32,114 bases of DNA from Candidatus Iainarchaeum sp. (GTDB lineage Archaea; Iainarchaeota; Iainarchaeia; Iainarchaeales; UBA10191): positions 1 to 32,114 of the forward strand of contig JAUSFL010000007.1 in assembly GCA_030649735.1 (NCBI GenBank), in the 5' to 3' direction. Under the pieces are notes generated by a model. The model had not been told where the DNA came from and made no database searches. It saw nothing but the letters and a program-made list of their open reading frames with translations. The position numbers and the translations under genes are program-made. Every line of letters starts with the position of its first letter. Position 1 is the stretch's first letter. This document shows, piece after piece, positions 14,673 through 22,056 of the stretch.

Positions 14673-16223
14673 AATGCCTTCGGCAATCTTTTCCAAAATG
14701 TATTTTGGATTGTAGTAGTATCCTTGGATTATTTTTTCAACTTCGGTCTGCTGGCTGATGTTGTTTTCAAACATCCACTCGAGGATTTTTTGCCTTACCG
14801 CAATTTCCCTCATGAGCTCTTTTTTTGTAATGCCTGCCTTTTCTGAAAGAGTTTCCAAGACCCTTGCAGGAACATCTGTTTTTTTGATTTCGTCCTTGTT
14901 CCTGTCCCATTCGAAAATATTGCTCAACAGCACTTGCTCATTCATTCTGCTGACTTCAGTCACTTGGTAAACACGCCTTATGAGCCCTTTGTCCCTGATG
15001 TACTGCCTGTACTGCACTACAATCAAGTCAAGGAGCGGAAGCATTGCCTCTGGAACAGCCATTGGCTCTGACTTTAACCTGATGAGCGTTTCTTTGGCGT
15101 TGTTCGCGTGCAAAGTGCCCATCAATCCCTTGTGCCCGGTGTCCATTGCGACAAACATTGTCTGCGCTTCGCTGCCGCGCACTTCACCGACCAGAATCCT
15201 GTCAGGGCGCATTCGCAAGGAATTCTTAAGCAAGTCATCCATTGAAACTTCCTTATTGTCGCTGCTTTTGAGCCTTGCTTCCATTCTGATCCAGTTTTCC
15301 CTGTCCCCAAGCTGCAGTTCTAAAGTGTCTTCAATCGTGACTATCCTGTTCCTGTAGCGCAAAAACTGCGCAAGGCAGTTTAATGTTGTTGTTTTGCCGC
15401 TTGTTGTTCCGCCGGCAACAATAATGTTCATTGGCTCTATTTCCAGCCCTTCAACCATTGCCCATAAGAAAGCCGCAATTTCGGCATTGAGAGTTCCATT
15501 CGCGATCAAGTCAATCACAGTCAATGGCTCTTTCTTGAATTTTCTTATTGTCAAGGTCATTCCGAAAGGAGTCACGTAACTGAATGTCGCATTGGCCCTG
15601 TTTCCGTCCGGCAATCTTGCGTCAAGCAATGGGTTGTTGGTGTCAAAGACTTTCCCGACTCTTTTGGCGATTTTTTTGACAAGCTGCGTCATGTTCTCTG
15701 GCTTTGCAATTTTCACATTGCTTTTGCACATTCCAAAATTCCGGTGGAACACGAAAATGCTTTCAAAAGAATTCACCATTATTTCCTCAAGCTCCGGGTC
15801 CTTGACTAACGGGCTTAATTCTCCATACCCAATGCTTTCTTCCAGAATTCTTTCGGCAATTTCCTCAGTGTTTTCAATGCTTGAGTGCTTTTGCAAAAAG
15901 CCCGAAAGCTCTTCTTCAAGCTTTTCCATCTGCTCGCTTGTCGGCAAAGTGTCAAGCAAGTCTTCGCTCTCAATTTTTCCAATAATCAGCCGCAAGGCAG
16001 TCAAGCCTGTTTCAGGAATGTTCTTTTCCAATGCCTTTGCGACATCATTAAGCGGGGACTTTCTGGAAATCACTTCAACAAGAGTTTTCCTGATTCTTTC
16101 GGTTTTGGAATCCAATGGCTTTTCAGCAAGCTCGTAATAATAATAAGGAAAGCCCTCAAAAATTTTCACTCCTTTTCCGGCGAAAAGAACGCTTCCCTTG
16201 ATTTCGGAAATCTTGTCAGTCAT
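14658..16223 (-). CDS. Type II/IV secretion (archaeal pilus) ATPase
   Basis: Hexameric ATPase of the GspE/TadA/FlaI superfamily that powers pilus or archaellum-like assembly at the inner face of the membrane. Motifs: Walker A IIVAGGTTSGKTTTLN, Asp box VTIEDTLELQL, Walker B SLRMRPDRILVGEVRG and His box LMGTLHANNAKETLIR. An N-terminal domain (EELSGFLQK, SIGYGELSPLVKDPELEEIMVN) precedes the core. The start is uncertain: ATG 16223 (MTDKISEI) is given here, ATG 16238 is also possible, and a TTG at 16268 is unlikely. No FlaJ/TadC-like membrane partner is adjacent. It plausibly serves the five pilin-like proteins in this window. Confidence 0.9.
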   Translation of the reverse strand: MTDKISEIKGSVLFAGKGVKIFEGFPYYYYELAEKPLDSKTERIRKTLVEVISRKSPLNDVAKALEKNIPETGLTALRLIIGKIESEDLLDTLPTSEQMEKLEEELSGFLQKHSSIENTEEIAERILEESIGYGELSPLVKDPELEEIMVNSFESIFVFHRNFGMCKSNVKIAKPENMTQLVKKIAKRVGKVFDTNNPLLDARLPDGNRANATFSYVTPFGMTLTIRKFKKEPLTVIDLIANGTLNAEIAAFLWAMVEGLEIEPMNIIVAGGTTSGKTTTLNCLAQFLRYRNRIVTIEDTLELQLGDRENWIRMEARLKSSDNKEVSMDDLLKNSLRMRPDRILVGEVRGSEAQTMFVAMDTGHKGLMGTLHANNAKETLIRLKSEPMAVPEAMLPLLDLIVVQYRQYIRDKGLIRRVYQVTEVSRMNEQVLLSNIFEWDRNKDEIKKTDVPARVLETLSEKAGITKKELMREIAVRQKILEWMFENNISQQTEVEKIIQGYYYNPKYILEKIAEGISANI

Positions 16224-16268
16224 AACCGCCACTGCCATTAATGCGCTGTTGAACGCGCAATGAAACAA

Positions 16269-16278
16269 TTATATTAAA
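16269..16278. promoter_or_regulatory. TATA region between pilus ATPase and cca
   Basis: TTATATTAAA lies about 25 nt before the cca ATG at 16299, the spacing of a leaderless archaeal promoter. On the opposite strand the same bases read TTTAATATAA, about 35 nt before the ATG at 16238 of the secretion ATPase. Called from sequence and spacing. Confidence 0.5.
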
Positions 16279-16298
16279 GAATCTTCAATATTTAAACT

Positions 16299-17687
16299 AT
16301 GCTTTCCTTGGAAAAGATTTTCAGCAAAGTTCTTGCCAAAGTAAAGCCATCTTCCCAAGAATTCGTCAAAGAAATGGGAATGGCCGAGGAATTAATCAAG
16401 AAAATATACAAAATTGAAGGAAAGCACGTTTCAGCCAGGCTTGGGGGCTCGCTGTCCAGGAACACTCACTTGAGGGGAGACAGGGACATTGACTTGTTTC
16501 TGATGTTTCCAGAGCATTTGGAAAGGAAAGAATTTGAAAAGGAAGGCTTGCGGATTGGAAAAGAAATTTTCAAGGGAAAACACTTTGAAATAGCGTATTC
16601 AGAGCACCCTTATGTCCGCGGAACAATCGACGGCTTTGACGTGGAAGTAGTGCCTTCATTTGACATTAAAAGCACTGCGGACTTGAAGTCAAGCGTTGAC
16701 CGCTCGTCATTCCACACGCAATACTTGCTGCGCAAAATGCGTGAAGAGCAGAAAGACCAAGTCAGGCTTTTGAAGCAGTTCTTGAAAGGAATCGGCTGCT
16801 ATGGCGCTGACTTAAAGCAAGCGAGCTTTTCAGGGTATTTGACAGAGCTTTTGATTTTAGAGTACGATGATTTTGAAAACTGCCTGAAAAAAGTTTCAGA
16901 ATGGCCTAAAAATGCAGTGCTTGATTTTGAAAAGCACTTGCTTAAGGAAGAAGCACTGGAAAAATTCCGCGAAAACTTCTTGATTGTCATTGACCCTACA
17001 GACAGTTCAAGGAATGTTGCCGCCGCAGTAAGCATCCAGCAAATGTGCCGCTTCATTGCGGCAGCGCGCGCTTTCCTGAAAAAGCCTTCGGAAAATTTCT
17101 TTTTCCCAAAAAAGCAGGCGCCTTTCCCAGTGAGAAAAGTTTCAACCCTAGTCCAAAAGGAAGGATTGATTGTTTTGGAAATTCCTTTCCCGAAAAAAAT
17201 CCTGCCAGACATTGTTTGGGGAATAATAAAGCGCCTTGCCAGAAAAATTCATTCAGCGCTTGGCGAGAAAGATTTTACAGCAATACGGTGCGAAGCATGG
17301 ACTGACGAAAAGCATTTGGTCACGATTGCCTTGGACTTGCAGGCCAATAGGCTGGAGCAGATTTTCAGGCGCGAAGGCCCCGAAGTCTTCAATAAACTTG
17401 CCTGCGAAAACTTCCTGAAAGCGCACCCGCACCCGATTTCCGGGCCGAGAATTGAAGGCTCGCGTTGGGTAATTGAAGAATTGCGCGAGCAGTACCTTGC
17501 AACAGAGTTTTTGAAATTCCTTCTTGCAAAACTTTCAAAGGAAGAAGTCAAGCAATTCCGCAGCTCATTGAAAAAAGCCCGCGTTTTAAACCAAAAGCAA
17601 ATTCTTGCATTGTACAAGAAAAACCGCAAATTCCAGGAATACTTCACAAAATTCCTGAAAGGAAAAGAAGAGTTTTTGGAGCTTTAG
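16299..17687 (+). CDS. cca: CCA-adding tRNA nucleotidyltransferase, archaeal class I
   Basis: Adds and repairs the 3' CCA end of tRNAs, needed here because the tRNA gene in the window does not encode CCA. 462 residues, normal for the class. The catalytic head domain carries LGGSLSRNTHLRGDRDIDLF (about residues 49-68: Gly-Ser motif and two metal-binding Asp) and the third carboxylate in DGFDVEVVPSF (about 111-121). This is followed by the archaeal linker (SSFHTQYLLRKM, EQKDQVRLLKQFLKGIG). The C-terminal region has the usual tail-domain motifs (HPHPISGPRIEGSRWVI). It is divergent from the pilus ATPase and probably leaderless. Confidence 0.95.
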   Translation: MLSLEKIFSKVLAKVKPSSQEFVKEMGMAEELIKKIYKIEGKHVSARLGGSLSRNTHLRGDRDIDLFLMFPEHLERKEFEKEGLRIGKEIFKGKHFEIAYSEHPYVRGTIDGFDVEVVPSFDIKSTADLKSSVDRSSFHTQYLLRKMREEQKDQVRLLKQFLKGIGCYGADLKQASFSGYLTELLILEYDDFENCLKKVSEWPKNAVLDFEKHLLKEEALEKFRENFLIVIDPTDSSRNVAAAVSIQQMCRFIAAARAFLKKPSENFFFPKKQAPFPVRKVSTLVQKEGLIVLEIPFPKKILPDIVWGIIKRLARKIHSALGEKDFTAIRCEAWTDEKHLVTIALDLQANRLEQIFRREGPEVFNKLACENFLKAHPHPISGPRIEGSRWVIEELREQYLATEFLKFLLAKLSKEEVKQFRSSLKKARVLNQKQILALYKKNRKFQEYFTKFLKGKEEFLEL

Positions 17688-17696
17688 TGTGCTTCG

Positions 17697-17731
17697 CACG
17701 ACTGGAAATCTGGCTTCGCTTGATTATTAAA
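17697..17731 (+). promoter_or_regulatory. Conserved upstream box plus TATA, copy 1
   Basis: CACGACTGGAAATCT begins at 17697. A GGCTTC element follows, and a TTAAA TATA core lies at 17727-17731, 30 nt from the box start. The ATG at 17753 is 26 nt after the TATA core, so the transcript is probably leaderless. The 15-base core matches two other copies in this window (21456-21478 and 26558-26580, both reversed) at 13 of 15 invariant positions, with the same spacing to TATA and start. Confidence 0.7.
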
Positions 17732-17752
17732 TTATAAAAGCAAGATATTGCT

Positions 17753-18814
17753 ATGGGTTGTTTGTCGATTGTACATTGGTATGACTTGCCAAATTCTACA
17801 AATATTCGTCTTTCAAAGCAGTTTCAAAATGAATTAATTTCAACAATTTTGGGGAAAACTCCCAAACCAAAAATAAAAAACCTTGCTAATCTTTTAAGAA
17901 TATCTACGAGTCAACTCCAATTATATAAATGTTTAAAATCTAATTTTTCAGTTGCGACATTAGTGAAAATTTGTGCAGCTTTTTCAATAGATTTGGGAAT
18001 GATAGAGAAAAATATAATTGCAATAGGCAAGAAAAACATAATTCTGGATCCAAAGCTTCCTTTTATGCTTAATTCTTGCAACGCAGTTGCCTTGCGTTCA
18101 ATAATAAATTCAGAAGGGCACATTCCAATAGTTAAAGGCTCAACAATTAAAATCAGGGTTGCAGAAACAGAATTGTTGGAGAAATCGATTCAATACGCCA
18201 AAACAGTTTTTGGCGAATTTAATACATTAATAAAGAAAACGAAAGGGAAGAACTCGTTTGAAGTCTACTTTCCAACGGTAATTGGAGATTCTCTTGAGCT
18301 GAGTGGTATTACAAGAGGCAGTAAAATATTACAAAATACTCATATTCCAGAAGATATCGTGAACGGAAGCCAGCAAGTGAAAAGAGCATATTTACAATGG
18401 TCATTTGCAAGCGAGATGGAAAATAGTGATGGAATTGTCAAATTGACCCGGCACGTTGATGTAACTGAATTGCTTGATGAAAATTATATTTCAAAACTCG
18501 ATTTTGGAGCAAATTTTAATGGTAAAATTCCAGATAATGTAAAAGCATTGCTTGAGAAAAGGAAGCCTAATCTTTTGCTTGGGGAACTTCAGCTTCTAAG
18601 GGATTTTGGTGTTTACCGAGAACCGAGGCTAAAACTGCTTTGGAAAACAAAGAGGAATAGTGTTTCAGCAGCTTGGAACTTTTGTATCACCAATAAAAAT
18701 GATTTATCTATTTTGAAAGATGAGATTGGCTTGCCTTTAAAGGAAAAGCAAGACAAACTTGTGGCTAGCTTTGAAGAAAAGTATAAAATACGAGAAAATC
18801 CCTCAATTTGTTGA
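17753..18814 (+). CDS. HTH protein with degenerate LAGLIDADG-like repeats
   Basis: 353 residues. The N-terminal part (about 42-84: NLANLLRISTSQLQLYKCLK, then VATLVKICAAFSIDLG) looks like a Cro/XRE-type helix-turn-helix. AVALRSIINSEGHI (about 111-124) and KRAYLQWSFASEME (about 210-222) sit where the two LAGLIDADG helices of a homing endonuclease would be. Both keep only one acidic Glu and have lost the consensus. The linking phrase HIPEDIVNGSQQVKRAYL is typical of that family just before helix 2. It may be an inactive endonuclease reused as a DNA-binding regulator (inference). It is more AT-rich than its neighbours, with different codon choice (AAT, ATA, GGT), suggesting transfer. The stop overlaps the next gene's ATG. 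Confidence 0.55.
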   Translation: MGCLSIVHWYDLPNSTNIRLSKQFQNELISTILGKTPKPKIKNLANLLRISTSQLQLYKCLKSNFSVATLVKICAAFSIDLGMIEKNIIAIGKKNIILDPKLPFMLNSCNAVALRSIINSEGHIPIVKGSTIKIRVAETELLEKSIQYAKTVFGEFNTLIKKTKGKNSFEVYFPTVIGDSLELSGITRGSKILQNTHIPEDIVNGSQQVKRAYLQWSFASEMENSDGIVKLTRHVDVTELLDENYISKLDFGANFNGKIPDNVKALLEKRKPNLLLGELQLLRDFGVYREPRLKLLWKTKRNSVSAAWNFCITNKNDLSILKDEIGLPLKEKQDKLVASFEEKYKIRENPSIC

Positions 18815-20139
18815 TGCGAAAGAGCAGTAAAAGAAGGGTTATTATTATTGGCGCTGCGGGCAGAGATTTTCACAATTTTAATGTATTTTTCCGCAATAAT
18901 TCGCACTATGAAGTTGTTGCTTTTACTGCCGCACAAATTTCTGGCATCGAAAACCGGGTTTACCCGTCGAAACTTGCTGGCAAGGGTTATCCAAAAGGAA
19001 TACCTATTTTCCCGCAAGCTAGGCTAGCAGAGCTTATTAAGAAATTTTGCGTGAGCGATGTCATTTTTGCATATTCAGACGTTACACATGAGGAAGTAAT
19101 GCATTTGGCTTCAATAGCACTGTCTTGTAAAGCCAGTTTTACGATTCTTGGACCGGGTGATACTGCAATCAAGTCTAATAAGCTAGTTATTGCTGTAACT
19201 GCAACGCGAACTGGTGCCGGAAAAAGCCAAACTACTAGAAGAATTGCTGAAATATTACGCGATGCCGGGAAACGCGTAGTAATAATTAGGCACCCAATGC
19301 CATATGGGATATTGAAGGACGAAATTTGCGAGCGTTTTGCAAAAATTTCAGACCTTGAAAAATTCAAGTGCACTATAGAGGAAAGGGAAGAGTACGAGCC
19401 ATTGATTACTGAAAGATTTGTGGTTTATGCTGGTGTAGATTATGGAAAGATTTTGCACGAAGCTGAAAAAGAGGCAGACATAATCATAAATGATGGCGGA
19501 AATAATGATTTCTATTTTTTGGAGCCAAACTTGAATATTTGCGTAACTGATCCATTTCGTGCAGGCCATGAATTGCTTTACCATCCCGGAGAAACAAACT
19601 TTAGAATGGCTAATGTGATTTTGATAAACAAGGTTAATACTGCTCCGCGAGAGAGTGTTAAAATAATCTTGCAGAATGCCAAAGCAGTAAATCCTAAAGC
19701 TTTGGTTGTTAAAGTTGGTTCGGAAATTTTTGCGGAAAATCCTGGGCGAATCAAGGGCAAGCGAGTGATTGCAATAGAGGACGGGCCTTCAGTCACGCAT
19801 GGAGGACTGCCTTTTGGAGTTGCTTCAATAATTGCCAAAAAGCAAAAAGCAATTCTCGCAAATCCAGAAAAGCACTCTGTCGGAAGCATTAAGGAAACTT
19901 TCAAGAAATTCCCGCACTTGCACAACATATTGCCTGCAATGGGTTACGGCAAAAAACAGCTTGAAGAATTGGAAAAAACAATAAACAACACGCCTGCAGA
20001 CTTTGTGCTTTCAGGAACTCCAATAGACCTGTCAAGAATCCTGAAAGTCAACAAGCCAATAATCCACGTTTCTTACAGTCTGAAAGAAATGCAAAAGCCA
20101 AGCCTTGAACAAATCCTGAAAAAATTCAATATCATCTAG
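18814..20139 (+). CDS. Cyclic 2,3-diphosphoglycerate synthetase-like P-loop protein (COG2403)
   Basis: 441 residues from the ATG at 18814, which shares bases with the previous stop (TGATG). An N-terminal Rossmann-like part (RRVIIIGAAGRDFHNFN, VVAFTAAQISGIENRVYPS) precedes a P-loop domain: VTATRTGAGKSQTTRRIAEI (about 130-149), DIIINDGGNNDF and VILINKVNTA. This matches the archaeal family related to the enzyme that closes 2,3-diphosphoglycerate to the cyclic form, a solute of some methanogens. Most members are untested, and GTPase is the other common label. Its 3' third uses the same codons as the rest of the window, while its 5' part, like the gene before it, does not. It converges on the RibL-like gene with a CTAG overlap. 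Confidence 0.75.
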   Translation: MRKSSKRRVIIIGAAGRDFHNFNVFFRNNSHYEVVAFTAAQISGIENRVYPSKLAGKGYPKGIPIFPQARLAELIKKFCVSDVIFAYSDVTHEEVMHLASIALSCKASFTILGPGDTAIKSNKLVIAVTATRTGAGKSQTTRRIAEILRDAGKRVVIIRHPMPYGILKDEICERFAKISDLEKFKCTIEEREEYEPLITERFVVYAGVDYGKILHEAEKEADIIINDGGNNDFYFLEPNLNICVTDPFRAGHELLYHPGETNFRMANVILINKVNTAPRESVKIILQNAKAVNPKALVVKVGSEIFAENPGRIKGKRVIAIEDGPSVTHGGLPFGVASIIAKKQKAILANPEKHSVGSIKETFKKFPHLHNILPAMGYGKKQLEELEKTINNTPADFVLSGTPIDLSRILKVNKPIIHVSYSLKEMQKPSLEQILKKFNII

Positions 20140-20555
20140 TTTTTTTCCAGTTTTTCACGCAAGTCGCTCGAATGCAGTCCGCCAGCGAATTTTTTCGAAT
20201 GCAGGAATTTTGTCTTAAGGCCGCGGGCTTTCAGGAAAGAGCGGATTTTTCTTTCAAACATTGACTTTTGGTCATAGCCAAAAACCACAATGTCCGGCCT
20301 TGCCTCGAGAATTTTCTGCAGGTTTTCTCCAAAATAAGTTCCTGCAATCACCTTGTATGGAATTCCGGTCTTTTCCAAAGCGCGAACGCGCTTTTTTTGC
20401 GAATTCATTGGATTCTTGCCCTTAAAGTTGAACACTGCATTATCGCTCATTACAAGCACAAAAAGCCTGTCACCTTTGCTTTTTGCGTCCTGCAAAAACT
20501 CCAAATGCCCTTGATGCAAAATGTCAAAAGAGCCCAAGCAAAAGACTTTCTTCAA
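20136..20555 (-). CDS. ribL: RibL/TagD-like nucleotidyltransferase (FAD synthetase or cytidylyltransferase)
   Basis: 139 residues from TTG at 20555 (MKKVFCLGSFDILHQGHLEF). The HxGH motif (HQGH) and FD-x-LH-x-GH context identify a small nucleotidyl-transferase alpha/beta phosphodiesterase. DRLFVLVMSDNAV, FGYDQKSMFE and a C-terminal LHSSDLREKL (equivalent of ISSSxxR) follow. The length and archaeal context fit RibL, which makes FAD from FMN, but glycerol-3-phosphate cytidylyltransferase activity cannot be excluded. A longer reading would start inside the tRNA-Arg gene and is rejected. GGCGGT precedes the TTG. Only about 24 nt separate it from the tRNA 3' end, so tRNA processing may free this mRNA. 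Confidence 0.78.
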   Translation of the reverse strand: MKKVFCLGSFDILHQGHLEFLQDAKSKGDRLFVLVMSDNAVFNFKGKNPMNSQKKRVRALEKTGIPYKVIAGTYFGENLQKILEARPDIVVFGYDQKSMFERKIRSFLKARGLKTKFLHSKKFAGGLHSSDLREKLEKN

Positions 20556-20579
20556 AAAACCGCCTTTTTTTTGCAATAT

Positions 20580-20670
20580 CGGGCCTGGAGGGACTCGAAC
20601 CCCCAACCGTTCGGTAACTTTTGACTAAATCATCCGAAGCCGAATGCGCTATCCATTGCGCCACAGGCCC
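20580..20670 (-). tRNA. trnR(ucg): tRNA-Arg(TCG) with an 18-nt intron
   Basis: The gene folds as a full cloverleaf: acceptor GGGCCTG/CAGGCCC, D-stem GCGC/GCGC around AATGGATA, anticodon stem TTCGG/CCGAA, and T-arm with loop TTCGAGT. The anticodon is TCG at 20637-20635, decoding CGA and probably other CGN codons. An intron of 18 nt lies after position 37 (20633-20616, beginning ATGATTTAG); placing it one base later gives the same product. The discriminator is G at 20580, and CCA is not encoded. A TATA-like TAAATAAA lies about 27-34 nt upstream (about 20697-20704), inside the endonuclease coding region. I did not establish the bulge-helix-bulge fold. Confidence 0.93.
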
Positions 20671-21419
20671 TAATAAAAAGAATTTGGGTCGATTTGTTTA
20701 TTTAGTATTTGCTTTCTTTGTTCAAAAGAAAGGTTTGCTGGGCAAAACCCATGCTCTTTCCAAACTGAATATCTTGATAATTTGCACGAATTTTTGAAAC
20801 CGATATTTTGAATCCATTTCTCAAGGTTTCCCGTGCCGCTCAAATATATTCCATAGCAATAATTAAAATTGGGTGATTTAGGTTGATAATTATTTGAATA
20901 ATAATTAAAACCCAAATTAGTTAGCAAAGTACAAATATCCTGAAAAAGCTTTTTTGACACAATTCTTATTGCGATTCGAGGATAGTATTCTCTTGTACTC
21001 TTGAAAATTCCATATTTCCCGTAATTTCTCTTTAGAAAGTGCAAGCAGCCATCAGTATCAAATAGACCCCGTAAAAACATGCATTTTACTTCTTTATTTT
21101 TTGAATTCAATACTTTTTTAGGTGCTGAAACAATTGTGCTTTTTGCACCATAAGGAAATCCAAAATCATGCATTTTTGTAATCGCTTCCTTATTTCTTAT
21201 TACAAACCCATAAGTATTTCTGCCTGGAAAAAATTTAGCATTTATTTTCAAATCAAACGCTTTTTCAAATAACGGCACTACATGGTTGTTATAATATTCT
21301 TGTTCTTCAATACTCCCGCTAATGTCCAGCTCTCTTCTTTTGTCGGGCCCTCGCAGGTAGCCATCACCAGCATGGATTCCGCAAACTTCGGCAAGCTCTG
21401 GCGTCATTTCAGTTTCCAT
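20670..21419 (-). CDS. Free-standing LAGLIDADG homing endonuclease
   Basis: 249 residues with two LAGLIDADG helices: EVCGIHAGDGYL (about 11-22) and CMFLRGLFDTDGCL (about 113-126). The acidic catalytic positions are kept (GDG and DTDG), so the enzyme looks intact. The C-terminal region (GNLEKWIQNIGFKN, KLSRYSVWKEHGFCP, FEQRKQIL) is typical of archaeal stand-alone members. No splicing residues are present, so it is not an intein. The final TAG uses the first base of tRNA-Arg as its last base, so the gene ends exactly where the tRNA begins. The ATG at 21419 is about 25 nt from a TATA box with the conserved upstream box. It is more AT-rich than its surroundings. Confidence 0.85.
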   Translation of the reverse strand: METEMTPELAEVCGIHAGDGYLRGPDKRRELDISGSIEEQEYYNNHVVPLFEKAFDLKINAKFFPGRNTYGFVIRNKEAITKMHDFGFPYGAKSTIVSAPKKVLNSKNKEVKCMFLRGLFDTDGCLHFLKRNYGKYGIFKSTREYYPRIAIRIVSKKLFQDICTLLTNLGFNYYSNNYQPKSPNFNYCYGIYLSGTGNLEKWIQNIGFKNSCKLSRYSVWKEHGFCPANLSFEQRKQILNKQIDPNSFY

Positions 21420-21440
21420 CGATTAATTCTGATTTTCGGC

Positions 21441-21478
21441 TTTTAACTTCCCTTTGAAGCCCTAGATTTCCGCTCGTG
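21441..21478 (-). promoter_or_regulatory. Conserved upstream box plus TATA, copy 2 (endonuclease promoter)
   Basis: On the minus strand, CACGAGCGGAAATCT begins at 21478. GGGCTTC follows down to 21456, and TTAAAA lies at 21446-21441, about 32 nt from the box start. The endonuclease ATG at 21419 is 27 nt after the start of the TATA core, so the message is probably leaderless. Copy 3 (26558-26580) matches this 23-base region at 19 positions. Confidence 0.7.
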
Positions 21479-21562
21479 ACTTGGTTTTTTAATAATTGCG
21501 TCTGATATTTCTATAAAGACTAATTTTTATTAGTTGTTAAATGGCAAATAAGGTGTTTTTTT

Positions 21563-21718
21563 TTGAAAGTTTGTTCAAGCTGTAATATCAAGATTGGAAA
21601 AGAATTCGTTGAATTCAAATGCCCGAAATGCGGCAAGGAAACAATTGTAAGGTGCAAGAACTGCCGTTCAACCTCAAAGCCTTACACTTGCAAAACTTGC
21701 GGGTTTATTGGGCCTTAA
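21563..21718 (+). CDS. Small four-CxxC zinc-ribbon protein (HVO_2753 type)
   Basis: 51 residues, too short for most gene callers. The protein has four knuckles: VCSSCNI (3-9), KCPKCGK (19-25), RCKNCRS (30-36) and TCKTCGF (42-48). This is the conserved archaeal two-zinc protein usually encoded next to aEF-1beta, as here (27 nt upstream). The start is TTG at 21563. AAGGTG at about 21550-21555 is a well-placed ribosome-binding site, and no in-frame ATG exists. The molecular role is unknown; related small zinc proteins are thought to bind RNA or partner proteins. Confidence 0.85.
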   Translation: MKVCSSCNIKIGKEFVEFKCPKCGKETIVRCKNCRSTSKPYTCKTCGFIGP

Positions 21719-21745
21719 AATCCTTTTTTTTAAAGGCGGGATATA

Positions 21746-22012
21746 ATGGGAAACATGCTTGCAATTTTCAAGCTTTACGCTGAAGAGAACGAACAGCTTG
21801 ACGGAATACTCCAAGCCTGCAAGGACTTGAAAGTAGACCAAGTGCAGTATAAGGACGGCAGGAAAGACCCGATAGCTTTCGGCATTGAATGCGTCAAGGT
21901 CGGATTCATGCTTCCAGACAAGATTCCTGGAATTTTTGAAAAGCTAGAGGAAGAATTGAAGAAAATTCCGAACACGACAGAAGTCGAACAGGCCGGAATG
22001 ACTCTTTTATAA
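21746..22012 (+). CDS. aef1b: Translation elongation factor aEF-1beta
   Basis: Guanine-nucleotide exchange factor for aEF1A in the cytoplasm. The 88-residue product has the whole archaeal EF1B fold: LAIFKLYAEENEQLDGILQA, then DPIAFGIECVKVGFMLPD and the C-terminal TTEVEQAGMTLL, close to the family ending. A purine-rich AAAGGCGGG precedes the ATG at 21746; a second in-frame ATG at 21755 would remove three residues. It lies directly downstream of the zinc-ribbon gene and 44 nt upstream of rad50. Confidence 0.92.
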   Translation: MGNMLAIFKLYAEENEQLDGILQACKDLKVDQVQYKDGRKDPIAFGIECVKVGFMLPDKIPGIFEKLEEELKKIPNTTEVEQAGMTLL

Positions 22013-22025
22013 AAGCCGGATTTTG

Positions 22026-22033
22026 TTTTAAAC
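22026..22033 (+). promoter_or_regulatory. TATA box of rad50
   Basis: TTTTAAAC is centred about 27 nt before the ATG at 22057, in the 44-nt gap after aEF-1beta. This suggests that rad50 has its own leaderless transcript rather than depending on the upstream operon. Spacing evidence only. Confidence 0.45.
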
Positions 22034-22056
22034 AAGTTTGCCCCTAATTTTAGAGA

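Noticed and set aside
16224..16268. TTG start at 16268 for the secretion ATPase
   Set aside because: It would place the start on top of the TATA region and add an atypical leader. Later ATGs fit better.
17689..17700. GTGC-TTC-GCAC small hairpin after cca
   Set aside because: Only four base pairs, and it overlaps the start of the conserved promoter box, so it is not a separate element.
20556..20606. N-terminal extension of the RibL-like protein (starting MGVRVPPGP)
   Set aside because: These codons lie over the 3' part of tRNA-Arg and the gap after it. The TTG at 20555 gives the family N-terminus.
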